A stretch of 64,000 nt of DNA from positions 2,973,193 through 3,037,192 of the forward strand of contig NZ_KE356561.1 of assembly GCF_000415985.1 (NCBI RefSeq), given 5' to 3'. Numbering within the stretch: the first letter of the stretch is position 1; each line of letters opens with the position of its first letter. This DNA comes from Haloquadratum walsbyi J07HQW2 (GTDB lineage: Archaea > Halobacteriota > Halobacteria > Halobacteriales > Haloferacaceae). Below, in pieces: positions 8,826 through 18,700 of the stretch. The position numbers and the translations under genes are program-made. The notes below the pieces were generated by a model, which did no database searches, was not told where the DNA came from, and saw nothing but the letters and a program-made list of their open reading frames with translations.

Positions 8826-9920
8826 CTACATTCCGAGCATCGGAACCCAACTTGAACTGTCGAAGATACCAATAATTGCAAGAATTACAACTGTCAGTGT
8901 AGCAACGACAATCGCAGCAGCTGGTGGATCAAAGTGTGTATCCGAGTGAGCGTAAAACACACGTTGGACGACCTCTCCGATCAGAGCGCCGTATACTCCG
9001 AAGAGACCACCGATAAGCAGTGCAATGATCTTGGTTGTCCCTGTTGGATCGGGGAACACCGCAAGCGCAGCAGTACTCGCCGGTAGTGTCATGTGATGAG
9101 TTACCGGAATCTTCTCAACACCTAGATTAAGGAATGTTAAACTAGCCGCTGAGATACCGAAACCAAGGAACGGGCTTCCTGTTTCAAGTGCTATGAATCC
9201 ACCCAACAATCCCGCAACAAGACCAATCATTCCAACGTTCGCCCACTTGTATTGATGCGGAAGCCACGGTTCAACAGCGAGTCGCTTGTACCCGCCGTCG
9301 GTTGCAACCTCTCCACCATCAGTGGCCGTGCGCATCTCTTCGTTCTCGAATGGAGACATATCAAGAAGACTACGATCGTCACCACCAATCAATGGATATC
9401 CAAATGCGATTCGGTGGAGCGCTGCTGATACAACAACCATGATTGCGATTGGATCCCACGGGAGTGCGAGTCCAGCCGATATGAGGGTTCCGACGGCACC
9501 AATAATACCAAATATCCCTCCAACAGCAAGGACATCTGGTCGCGTGCCAAGTGCATATGCGATATCTTTCGCCGGATGATAATCGCCATCACCCGGATCT
9601 GGCATTGCTCCGTCTTTCTTTGCTGCATATGCGGCTGCTGCCGCACCAGCAGCGAATGAAATGTGCGGACCGAAGACCGCACCAAACCCAACAGTCCCTG
9701 TCACTGATGCGTTGGTGATAGCAACGCTTGCCCCAGCACCCTCAACACCGACAAGATTCGCTGCTTCTCCCGCGATGACTGCGAATCCAGTGAAACAGAA
9801 TGCTGGCAGTGCACCAAGTGCCGCACCGAAGGCACCTCCTGCGAATGCTGCAATAAGCAAGAAAATGAGCCCCGGTGTGTCTACCCCGATAATTGGTAAT
9901 TGAAGGAGTGCTTCGTACAT
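8826..9920 (-). CDS. Multi-pass membrane protein co-transcribed with glycerol kinase (candidate glycerol carrier)
   Basis: A 364-residue, very hydrophobic protein with about nine to ten membrane segments, many rich in Gly and Ala (FAGGAFGAALGALPAF, VGFGAVFGPH). The start chosen is MYEALLQL at 9920, because the glpK stop codon lies only 5 bases upstream; the upstream part of the frame overlaps glpK. It is not an aquaporin-type GlpF: no NPA boxes are visible. The tight operon with glpK is the same arrangement I recall beside glpK in other haloarchaea, where this family is suspected to move glycerol. A loop at about residues 205-235 contains a TDGG repeat and is cytoplasmic-looking. The function is inferred from context only. 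Confidence 0.75.
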   Translation of the reverse strand: MYEALLQLPIIGVDTPGLIFLLIAAFAGGAFGAALGALPAFCFTGFAVIAGEAANLVGVEGAGASVAITNASVTGTVGFGAVFGPHISFAAGAAAAAYAAKKDGAMPDPGDGDYHPAKDIAYALGTRPDVLAVGGIFGIIGAVGTLISAGLALPWDPIAIMVVVSAALHRIAFGYPLIGGDDRSLLDMSPFENEEMRTATDGGEVATDGGYKRLAVEPWLPHQYKWANVGMIGLVAGLLGGFIALETGSPFLGFGISAASLTFLNLGVEKIPVTHHMTLPASTAALAVFPDPTGTTKIIALLIGGLFGVYGALIGEVVQRVFYAHSDTHFDPPAAAIVVATLTVVILAIIGIFDSSSWVPMLGM

Positions 9921-9925
9921 ATGCG

Positions 9926-11458
9926 TTATTCCTCCTGTGCCCAATCAAGGGACCGTTCAACCGCATCATCCCAGCGGTCATACATTTCGTCTGCATCAGC
10001 GCTATCCATTTCGGCTTCGAACTCGCGGTCGACTTGCCAGTTATCACGAAGTTGGTCGACGCTATCCCAATAACCAACAGCCAATCCAGCAGCGTATGCG
10101 GATCCAAGTGCTGTTGTTTCATCAACGACTGGTCGGGCAATATCAGTCTGGATAATGTCCGACTGAAGTTGGCAGAGGAAATTATTCTTCACTGCACCAC
10201 CATCGACCCGAAGTGATGTTGTTTCAATTCCTGAGTCTGCTTCCATCGCCTCAGCAACATCTCGGGTCTGATACCCAATTGATTCAAGTGTTGCTCGGAC
10301 AATATGTTCTTTTTCAGTTCCCCGGGTCATACCAACGAGCGTTCCGCGGGCACGCCCGTCCCAATGTGGGGCACCAAGACCCGTGAACGCAGGTACCATG
10401 TAAACACCGTCTGTTGAATCAACTGAACTCGCGAGTTCAGCCGTCTGTGCGGCATTATTAATCAAATCAACGTCCTCAAGGAACTCGATCGCTGCTCCAG
10501 TGACGAAAATCGATCCCTCGAGCGCGTACTGAACCGGCTCTCCAGACATCTGGAATCCAATGGTCGTCAAGAGTCCGTGATCGGATTTGACAGCATCAGT
10601 TCCTGTATTCATCAGGTAGAATGATCCAGTACCGTACGTGTTCTTGGCATCTCCCTCATCAAAGCACGTCTGTCCAAACATCGCTGCCTGCTGGTCACCA
10701 AGTGCGCCAGCAACAGGTACCTCAGCACCAAGGAATCCATCCGGGTCAGTGTATCCATAGTATTCGTCGTCTGAGGATGGACGAACTTCTGGTAACATTG
10801 ACCGTGGAACCCTGAACTCCTCAAGCAGTTCATCATCCCATTCAAGATCACGAATGTTATACAACATAGTCCGGGATGCATTCGTGACATCTGTAATGTG
10901 ATTGCCGGTGAGATTTTCAATAAGCCATGAGTCAATCGTTCCCATGAGTAACTCACCATCCTCAGCGCGGTCACGGACATCGCCACCGCGTGATGCCTGC
11001 ATCTTCAGCGGCTCAGCGTTGTCGAGAATCCACTCGGTCTTTGTCGCCGAGAAGTACGCATCACACTCTAATCCAGTCTTTTCACGGATCATCTCAACCT
11101 TACCAGCCTCTTGAATCTCTTCGACGCGATCTGTTGTTCGGCGATCCTGCCAGACAAGTGCATTATTAACCGGTTTACCTGACGCTTCATCCCAAACGAC
11201 CGTTGTCTCGCGCTGATTCGTTACCCCAAGTGCTTCGAGTTGTTCGGCGTCAAGACCAGCTTCTTCAAGTCCGCGGGTAACAACTTCTTTTGTGTTTTCC
11301 CATATCTCGATTGGGTCGTGCTCAACCCATCCTGGATTTGGGTAAATCTGTTCGTGCTTCTCATATGCGTTTGCGACCACCTGTCCGCTGTGGTCGAATA
11401 CCATAAACCGCGTTCCTGTCGTCCCTTGGTCGATTGAACCAACGTATGTGTCAGCCAT
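9926..11458 (-). CDS. glpK: Glycerol kinase
   Basis: A 510-residue FGGY-family kinase that phosphorylates glycerol to sn-glycerol 3-phosphate with ATP. The N-terminal ATPase signature SIDQGTTGTRFMVFD begins at residue 8. YPNPGWVEHDP and the NQRETTVVWD loop bind substrate, and the C-terminal FGGY region is present (AFTGLGAPHWDGRARG; later LRVDGGAVKNNFLCQ). Length and motifs are those of an active GlpK. Glycerol from Dunaliella is a main carbon source in salterns. The dehydrogenase genes glpABC are not in this window. A TATA-like stretch sits at 11496-11509 upstream, and a Shine-Dalgarno-like AAGGAGA lies about 12 bases before the start. Confidence 0.97.
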   Translation of the reverse strand: MADTYVGSIDQGTTGTRFMVFDHSGQVVANAYEKHEQIYPNPGWVEHDPIEIWENTKEVVTRGLEEAGLDAEQLEALGVTNQRETTVVWDEASGKPVNNALVWQDRRTTDRVEEIQEAGKVEMIREKTGLECDAYFSATKTEWILDNAEPLKMQASRGGDVRDRAEDGELLMGTIDSWLIENLTGNHITDVTNASRTMLYNIRDLEWDDELLEEFRVPRSMLPEVRPSSDDEYYGYTDPDGFLGAEVPVAGALGDQQAAMFGQTCFDEGDAKNTYGTGSFYLMNTGTDAVKSDHGLLTTIGFQMSGEPVQYALEGSIFVTGAAIEFLEDVDLINNAAQTAELASSVDSTDGVYMVPAFTGLGAPHWDGRARGTLVGMTRGTEKEHIVRATLESIGYQTRDVAEAMEADSGIETTSLRVDGGAVKNNFLCQLQSDIIQTDIARPVVDETTALGSAYAAGLAVGYWDSVDQLRDNWQVDREFEAEMDSADADEMYDRWDDAVERSLDWAQEE

Positions 11459-11495
11459 AGTAATCTATGATCTCCTTCTGTGAGGCACGGGCAGA

Positions 11496-11509
11496 TTATT
11501 TTATTTTCT
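11496..11509 (-). promoter_or_regulatory. Candidate TATA box of the glpK operon
   Basis: On the minus strand this reads agaaaataaaataa, an A/T-only block in a more mixed context. It is centred about 44 bases upstream of the glpK ATG, which would place the transcript start about 15-20 bases before the start codon. Confidence 0.35.
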
Positions 11510-11932
11510 ACCCCGCCTTGCGAGTAAACAATATGGTGAATCATTATAAACTTTACTACCTTATCGATAGTTATCTCCAAAAAAGAGGGATCAATCAAAT
11601 CACTTCTGAGAGTCTCACATCTATGTTGACCCGGACAAACATCGTAAAATAATACATAAATCTGTACTTTCGTCTTCATTATCACCTTCATGTCAGTAAG
11701 ATGCTCGATCAACTATGATGAGGTGAACGATTGTTGTGACAGATTTTCAAGCACATTTTGTGATTTAAAATACCGGGAATACATTCTAATTCCTGAGTAG
11801 GGAGTCTATTAATAAAACGCATATAACAAAAACAATAGTTTACTGACGACCTCGGAACGCCAGTGAAATAAAGTAGTTGCAAAATGAGCGTGAATATTAT
11901 CGAATGGCATCGAAACCATACATCGTCATTAC
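11510..11932. other. Non-coding gap upstream of glpK
   Basis: AT-rich spacer between the glpK promoter and element B. Short open frames on both strands lack codon bias and show no recognisable motif. It ends with TTAC (11929-11932), the insertion target of element B. Confidence 0.4.
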
Positions 11933-13294
11933 AGAATAACAAGGAGAATGCCTGACCGTTTAACCGTCAGGATGAATCCGACACCCATAATTGATCAGAC
12001 AAACACCAACGATAGCACGGCGGAGAGAGTGGCAACACGGCTCTCGTCTCTACCGTGACACCACACAATTCTGTATCGACGGATGGGAAAACGGCGACTT
12101 CGACAAATCCGTGACCGTGACCGCGACCGTGACCACATCCAGGATTGAGAATGCGCTTTACTCGGCTCTTCAGACCCACGCTATCTGAGAAGCGAAATCT
12201 GACCACAGCGAAGATGGGGAAGGTGAATACCGAGAGAGCCAGCCGTTCGCAGTCAATAACCAGAATTGGGGAATCGACACTACCGACAACGGAACAGTCG
12301 TCGTCGTCGGCTTCCCATGCGTCTCCCAGTGGTGGTATACACCAATTGAACTGTACGACGACATCACTGCTCCTGGAGACCGACTGCTTGAAGACGATGC
12401 TGACAAGACTCGTCTCCAGCTCTACCGCCGTGGAGACGACTGGTTCTGCACGGTCAATATCGAGTACGATACCGAAGCATCAGGTGAGACACCTATCGGT
12501 GTTGATATTGGCGAACGGCACATCCTCGGTGTGACTGCCTATGATGAAGGTGAGTCGATGCTGGTGTCCGGTGAGGTGGTGAGGCGAAATACGTTCGACG
12601 CAAATATCGGTCCTTACGCGATTCGCTTTCGAAAGCGGGTGCACTTCATGCACGCAACCGCGTGGGTAATAAAGAGACCCGTCGGATTCAGGACTTGAAC
12701 CACACACTCTCTCGTCGTCTTATCACGTTCGCGGAACAGTTCGAGGATCCTGTGATGAAAGTTGAAGACCTCGAAGATATCCGGGAGAATAGCTCATGGT
12801 CAGGTGTTCATTCGTGGCAGTTTGTCCAACTCCAACAGTTCATCATGTACAAAGCCGAACGTGCTGGTATTCGTGTCGAGAAAATTGATCCGTTCAATAC
12901 CAGCCAACAGTGTTCAGCATGTGGTTCGATGGGAACCCGTGATGGAGATCAGTTTTCATGTTCGGAGTGTGGGCGAGAACGCCATTCTGATTTGAATGCT
13001 TCAGAGAACATTGCACAACGAGAGGGAGAACCATGCACGGGCTAACGCTTCGGGCGAGTCGAACCGTGTACCTCGCTGGTTGAACAACCAGCCGTTTTTG
13101 ACGCCCGCTGTATGTGGGGTGGAAGGCTCCTGTGACAGAGCTACACGCGATGGAACGCACGTCCTTGGTCACAACTGGACGGTGACTGTTGAGGGGTCAC
13201 GCGAAAGCGTATCTGAACCCCAAGCCCGAGGAAACGCGCAACCTGAATATCCACTTCGTGGATTCCCGCGTCTTTAGGCGCGGGAGGATGTCAA
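11933..13294 (+). mobile_element. IS1341-type (IS200/IS605) element B
   Basis: The left end follows the target TTAC at 11929-11932 and starts agaataac, with a subterminal hairpin (cctgac / gtcagg) at 11951-11971. The right end has a strong hairpin (cccgcg / cgcggg) at 13265-13284 and finishes in TCAA at 13291-13294. It carries tnpB only. Both ends are intact, so it could still be mobilised by a Y1 transposase in trans. Confidence 0.85.
11991..13045 (+). pseudogene. tnpB: tnpB of element B, one nonsense and one frameshift
   Basis: The protein can be followed almost continuously from 11991 to 13045. It breaks at an in-frame TGA at 12186-12188 (HAI-stop-EAKSD, where relatives have Arg, so CGA to TGA) and at a frameshift near 12575 (after MLVSG; the correct frame resumes with [11 protein letters not shown]). 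The nuclease core is otherwise preserved: first Asp in GVDIGERH, Glu in KVEDLEDIR, zinc ribbon CSAC...CSEC, and last Asp in [11 protein letters not shown]. The first residues do not align well with a normal TnpB start, so the N-terminus may also be damaged. This looks like a recently inactivated gene. Confidence 0.85.
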
Positions 13295-13498
13295 TGACGG
13301 CGGTATTCGGTCTGCAACCGACGGTAGAGCATATTGGAGTTGTCGGCTTCACGTCCGGCAAAGGGCGGGACCCTTGTTTAAAAAAGATAGAATTTCCCTC
13401 AGCTACGCTCGTTCGATAGTCGCAGAGCTACTGAATTTATTTCATTATCTTTGAATCATAAGAATTCCAATGATCGACAATGAGATGGGCGACTCAAA

Positions 13499-14194
13499 TT
13501 AGTGTATCAATGATGAATCATTGTTTATCATCCATAGTGTACGCGCACTGATATTCACTGCATGGTCAGCAATCCGCTCAATATCTCTAATAGTCAATAA
13601 CAATCGCGTCACATCATCAAGGATTTGTTCGATATTCCATACATCAGTTTCACCGTCATTCTCTTCTTCTTTGTGCGCGTGCTCAACCAAGCTACGTGTC
13701 AACGCTTCACTAGCACGTAAACACAGCGTATCGATGTTGTCATCCTCAGCCACCACGGCTTGACACTTTTCTGCATCATCGTGTTCATACGCACGGAGAC
13801 TTTCATTTAACATCATTATCGCATCATGCCCGATTGATACCACGGTAATCTCTAAGTCGAATGACCGCCGGGCAGCAAGGCTGTATTCCGCTAAGTTCAC
13901 TGCCAAATCACCAATTCGTTCTAAATCACTAGCGATCTTAAATGAAGCCGCAATCAAACGCAGATCTCCCGCTAGTGGTTGCTGTAGTGCGAACAGATCA
14001 ATACAATCTTGTTCAATCTCAAGACATCGATTATTAACTTTATCATCAGCATCAATAACCGTTTGAGCTACCGTCTTATCACCTGTCTTAAGACAATCAA
14101 GGACTTTGGTGAGTTGATCGATAACCAACTCAGCCGTGTCTAAGACCGACGTACGGAGTTCTTCAATCGATTCGCGAAATGATTTACGAGTCAT
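13499..14194 (-). CDS. PhoU domain protein (phosphate transport regulator)
   Basis: A 231-residue protein of two tandem PhoU three-helix repeats. Each carries the metal-binding pattern of the family: DADDKVNNRCLEIEQDCIDLFA with ASDLERIGDLAVNLAEY in the first, and EDDNIDTLCLRASEALTRSL with IRDIERIADHAVNISAR in the second. PhoU proteins link the PstSCAB phosphate ABC transporter to regulation and keep phosphate uptake in check. No pst genes are adjacent, so this is a stand-alone copy. The length is normal for the family. Confidence 0.92.
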   Translation of the reverse strand: MTRKSFRESIEELRTSVLDTAELVIDQLTKVLDCLKTGDKTVAQTVIDADDKVNNRCLEIEQDCIDLFALQQPLAGDLRLIAASFKIASDLERIGDLAVNLAEYSLAARRSFDLEITVVSIGHDAIMMLNESLRAYEHDDAEKCQAVVAEDDNIDTLCLRASEALTRSLVEHAHKEEENDGETDVWNIEQILDDVTRLLLTIRDIERIADHAVNISARTLWMINNDSSLIH

Positions 14195-14705
14195 ATATTT
14201 ATTTCCCCTATTTGAATACTGTCATTAGCCGAACGTCTCTATAGTATACTTCTTGATGTATTGACTTTCTGTGTTTTCGCTCCAGAGCATTTATTTTAAT
14301 GTCAGAGTTAGTGGAAACACTGTAGAATTCTAGTCATATTAATTTCGGTTGCGAGAGTCTCAGATGCCGTGGCTGACCTCTCAACATCTGTTAATTTTTC
14401 ATCATTGATTCTGGGCTATCAAATCCACCAGCCTCATCACCGGAACCGCCCGGCGAGTGATTCGGTTCTTATTTTATTCGATTCTGTAATAGCATTCTAA
14501 CACTCAATAAATACATATGAATCTCGGCTAACATACATTATCACATAATAAATATCAGAATTGTAGTAAATCAATTTATATTATAAGTATACTCAGCTAT
14601 TGCTTGCAAGTTCCAATATAATATACTATATATATTTATGAGACGTATATATGTAAATATGGTATAGTTGAGTAGAATTATATTCTGTTATTACACTCTA
14701 CGTCA
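14195..14705. other. AT-rich non-coding gap
   Basis: This 511-base gap is very AT-rich, especially 14500-14660, and contains several TATA-like tracts upstream of the gene at 14706. A short GC-richer island at about 14395-14465 could encode the tail of a lost acidic protein on the minus strand (NHSPGGSGDEAGGFDSPES...), but there is no start codon and the frame stops at once upstream. Nothing else is recognisable. Confidence 0.4.
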
Positions 14706-15533
14706 ATGATTTCAATATTGATGGCGTCACCAACAATCTGTTTTGATCGATCATTCACTGAGGTGTTTGATGACATTATTGAGACACTTCTGAATGAGCG
14801 TGCCCGGACAGAGGCAGAGTATGACGCGTTTGTTGCGTTCGGTGAGCGTATATCAAATCAACGATCGGTAAGCTCATCACATCCACAAACAGGTACCCCG
14901 GGTGGTGTAATGAAAACACCTCAGGAGTATGCACAATCACAGACGACCACACGTCTGAATCTGATTCGGTCTGCATATGAAGATACGGTCATGAATCTCT
15001 CATTCTATACGGACGAATATGGCGATAGTTATATTGAAAGCATTTGTGAGGAGTTTGGCTCTGAGATTGCTACGGCACTCACAACGCCTGAATGCCTTGG
15101 ACCAACTGTTATGAAGGCACTACATGACCGCATTGAGACTGCCAAATCGGAACGGCAAAGCCATATTGAATCATGTGATCGTGAACGTGATTCAATTGAA
15201 ACTGCAGCCAATCAGTTAATCCCGATTGATGAAGAGGTATCTGCACTCACGAACGTCAGTTTTGATTCACAATCCTTTGGTGCGCTTGATGCGCATCATA
15301 ATCGCCTCTCAATTCTCGGTAATCACTGTGAATCAACGGCACAGACACGTCAGGAGACGATTCACCAACAGCGAGAGTTTTACAACGTATCGCAGGCAGA
15401 GACAGATGTTACTGCATACTTTTATCGAGAGTACGATATCACATATCCGATACTTGCGATGTGTAGTGATCTCACCGCCCGCATGACACAGTTTCGTGAA
15501 CGTATTGAAGACGTTATAACCGATGTTGAATAA
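14706..15533 (+). CDS. Haloarchaeal conserved hypothetical protein (DUF7260-like)
   Basis: A 275-residue acidic, mostly helical soluble protein. Near residue 31 it has an ERARTEAEYDAFVAFGERI segment, and it contains long polar helices (about 125-160, 200-235) but no catalytic motif, membrane segment or signal peptide. It resembles a family found widely in haloarchaea, often beside Bat-like sensors, which I associate with DUF7260; this is from memory. It lies 264 bases upstream of the giant HTH_10 sensor on the same strand, with separate promoters likely. The start could be 14706 or the Met six codons later. Confidence 0.65.
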   Translation: MISILMASPTICFDRSFTEVFDDIIETLLNERARTEAEYDAFVAFGERISNQRSVSSSHPQTGTPGGVMKTPQEYAQSQTTTRLNLIRSAYEDTVMNLSFYTDEYGDSYIESICEEFGSEIATALTTPECLGPTVMKALHDRIETAKSERQSHIESCDRERDSIETAANQLIPIDEEVSALTNVSFDSQSFGALDAHHNRLSILGNHCESTAQTRQETIHQQREFYNVSQAETDVTAYFYREYDITYPILAMCSDLTARMTQFRERIEDVITDVE

Positions 15534-15764
15534 AATTGAATACACTGAGATGTCAGGTTCCAGCGTCAACGACGGACTATAAACTGCTCTGGGGTCAAAT
15601 CCTAAGCCACTCGCTTTATGATCTGTAGAACCGCCCTACAATATTTAGAGGTCATTTGCAAACTGCATGTTTACAGGGATTATATGATAAATACCGAACT
15701 AATCTCACGACACAATATCAATGATACACCAGCATATAGGTTGCATATCCTGTCGATGAAATGA

Positions 15765-15774
15765 CTTTTATTCT
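15765..15774 (+). promoter_or_regulatory. TATA box of the Bat-like gene
   Basis: cttttattct lies about 30 bases before the ATG at 15798. That spacing places the transcript start at or a few bases before the ATG, as in leaderless haloarchaeal mRNAs. Confidence 0.5.
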
Positions 15775-15797
15775 CAGGAATATAGCCTCAAACATTC

Positions 15798-18700
15798 ATG
15801 GAACCGAGCTTTCAGTCGTTGCGTCTTGCGACTGTTGCAGATGAACACATTATAACCGCTCTACAGAATTCGATTGATACAACTGGACACCCAATCGAAA
15901 TAATCCCATTTCCAGTTAACCTACGGGAATACGGTATCAAATCTGGTGGTCATTCAGCCAACACAACCGAGGACAGCCCTAGCGATGACACAAAAGCAAC
16001 CGTCGACATAGACACAGATGCATCTGCATCTTCATCATCGACAGAAACGTCATTTCAGGTTTCATCTTCAGATCTGAATTCAGATACGTTGGATAGTGAT
16101 GCAATAACATATAATGATTCAACAACTACGGTTGATTGTTTGCTTATCGAGCGCGGATCACTCTGTACTGCGGATTATGATGCAGTTATTCAACTCCAGC
16201 GAGAGCGATATCCTGATCTCCCGATTGTTGCTCTTGCGGATGATTCGTCAACTGAGACGATGACGACAGCTCTTGATGCAGGTGCAACGACATTCTTCCC
16301 TCGAGAATTATGCCTCAATCGTCCGGAACTTGTCATCACGCGCATCTTAAACATAACCACTGACACTTCGACTCATATTGCACCACATACAGCTCCTGAG
16401 TCATCAAGTGCAGTTGAAATGACGGATACATCAGTTACATCTTCATCACAGACCACTCAGGATTCTGTCTTTGAGGACTCACATTCAATATCAGCCTCTC
16501 ATGCACGATCTACAGAAATATCAGCTATTGGGTTTCAGCATCTTTGTACGCCCGCTGCCATCATTGACGTAACGACCGGTACTATCGCTACACTCAATCA
16601 TGCGTTTGCTGAGCTACTTACGCATAATGATGATAGACAGGACACGGCTGGTTCCGAAAATAATTCAATCGACATCTCACAGTGTTCTGGTCGTGCTCTT
16701 CAGTCGGTGTGGGACACATCAGCTACTGATGATTTTAATTCGCTCGCGGAGACACTCACGACAGTCGCCGAGTCAAAAACGCAGCAAACTGGCGATCTCG
16801 CATTAACTCCGATTAGTGAAGATAATAGCACGCGATGGATTTCTGCGACCCTTTGCCCGATTCAACCCTCTGATCAGTTTATTATACTCACCGGCGAAGA
16901 AATAACTGACAGAAGACAGCAATACCCTGAGTCCGGACATGTCGTTGAAATATTCGACCAGCCAACCACCACACACGATCCAGAGACAGGTGCTGTTCGG
17001 AAGGTCAATGACGCTTTTGTTGATATACTTGGGTATCACTCTGAAACGAATGATAATGAATCACTCATATCAAAACTCGCGGTATCATCATCAACCACAG
17101 AGACTGATGTCAACGGTAATACCAACTTAGACAATATCAGCGGTGATAATTATACCCACACCAAGACACAAGAATCTCACTCTGATATCCAGTCTGCTAT
17201 CATTCAGGCTGGTAACGAATGGAATCCAAGTTATCATGAATGGCAAGTCGAGACTGCAAACGGAACAACACGATGGCTCTCAACAAACATCTGGCCTGGT
17301 AAAGATAATGATGGTCGGTGTGTATATACGGTATCACGAGACATCACCGCCCGAAAACGTCAGGAAATGGAGCTTGATAGAATAAAGCGACGATTCCAAT
17401 TAGTGACTGAGAATGTTGATGAGATTATCTATGTGGTAGATGCAGACTTTTCAGAGATTAAATATGTAAGTGATGCATATGAAGAGATCTGGGGTCGTAG
17501 TATTGAGTCCCTGTATGATGATACGACCGCGTTTATCGATGGAATCGATCCTCGCGATCGCGAAACGTTTCGAGAGGACTTTGAGGAAATGCGTCAAGAA
17601 ATCCGTGCGGGAAATCCTGCAGATAATTATGAGTTTGAATTTCGTATTCGTCGTCCAGACGGTGACATCAGATGGATTCTGGCGACCGGGTATCCGGTTG
17701 TAACTGATGTTGGTCCAGATCGGTATGTTGGTTTTGCCGAGGACATAACTGAACGCCGACAACTCAAAAACTCGTATCAGACGCTATTTGAAAGTATCTC
17801 AGACGGACTTGTCTTGCATGAACCACAAAAAGGCGACATTCTTCAGGTCAATCAGCAATTTTGTTCAATGTACGGCTATGATCGAGAGGAACTTGAGGAC
17901 AAACCATTTGATACTGTCCTTCCGGATGACCCTGAATTTGGCTATGATCAGGCATTAAACCGTATCAAAGAGGTTGATATCGGCGAGTCCAACCTATTTG
18001 AGTGGCGCGGACAACGATCAAATGGTGAAATATTCCCCGTTGAAGTCCATCTTAGAGCGATTGAAATCAGAGGATGTCGACGGATTCTTGCAAGCGTCCG
18101 TGACATCACTGACCGAAAAGAACGTAAAGAGCAGATTCGTGAGAGTGAGCAGACATACCGTGAAATATTCGATAAAGTAAGTGCAGGAATTAGTATTCAT
18201 GACCCCGAGACGAAGGATATAGTTGAGGTCAATGATACGATATGTTCAACGCTGGGATACGATCGCGAAACGCTCCTCAATACTGCTGAATGGATAACCT
18301 CTGATGATGACTCATACTCGATTAAGCGAGGGGCTGAAATCATTGACCAGGTCATGGATTCTGGAACGTCAAGAAAGTATGAGTGGGTAGTAGAGGATGC
18401 TGACGGCAACGAACGTGTGATGCTCATTAAAGGGTCTCCAGCGACAATCGATGGGGAGACCCGCTATCTTGCGACCTCACAGGAGATAACAGGACGTAAA
18501 CGCCGGGAAACATTGGTTAAGAATCTTCAATGTGCTATCGATGATATTCAAGATGCGGAATCAAAAGCTGCGATCCATGAGATTGTTGTCAAGACAGTTC
18601 GTGACGCTCTGAATCTTCCATTGACTACATGCTGGATTCATCCAACTTCTGAACGAGACTCAATAGTAGACAACACGGTTGGTGATGACCTGCCGATTGC

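Noticed and set aside
7587-11458. Replication origin near the Orc1/Cdc6-like gene
   Set aside because: No origin-recognition-box-like repeats were seen in the AT-rich flanks, and the ATPase itself looks diverged.
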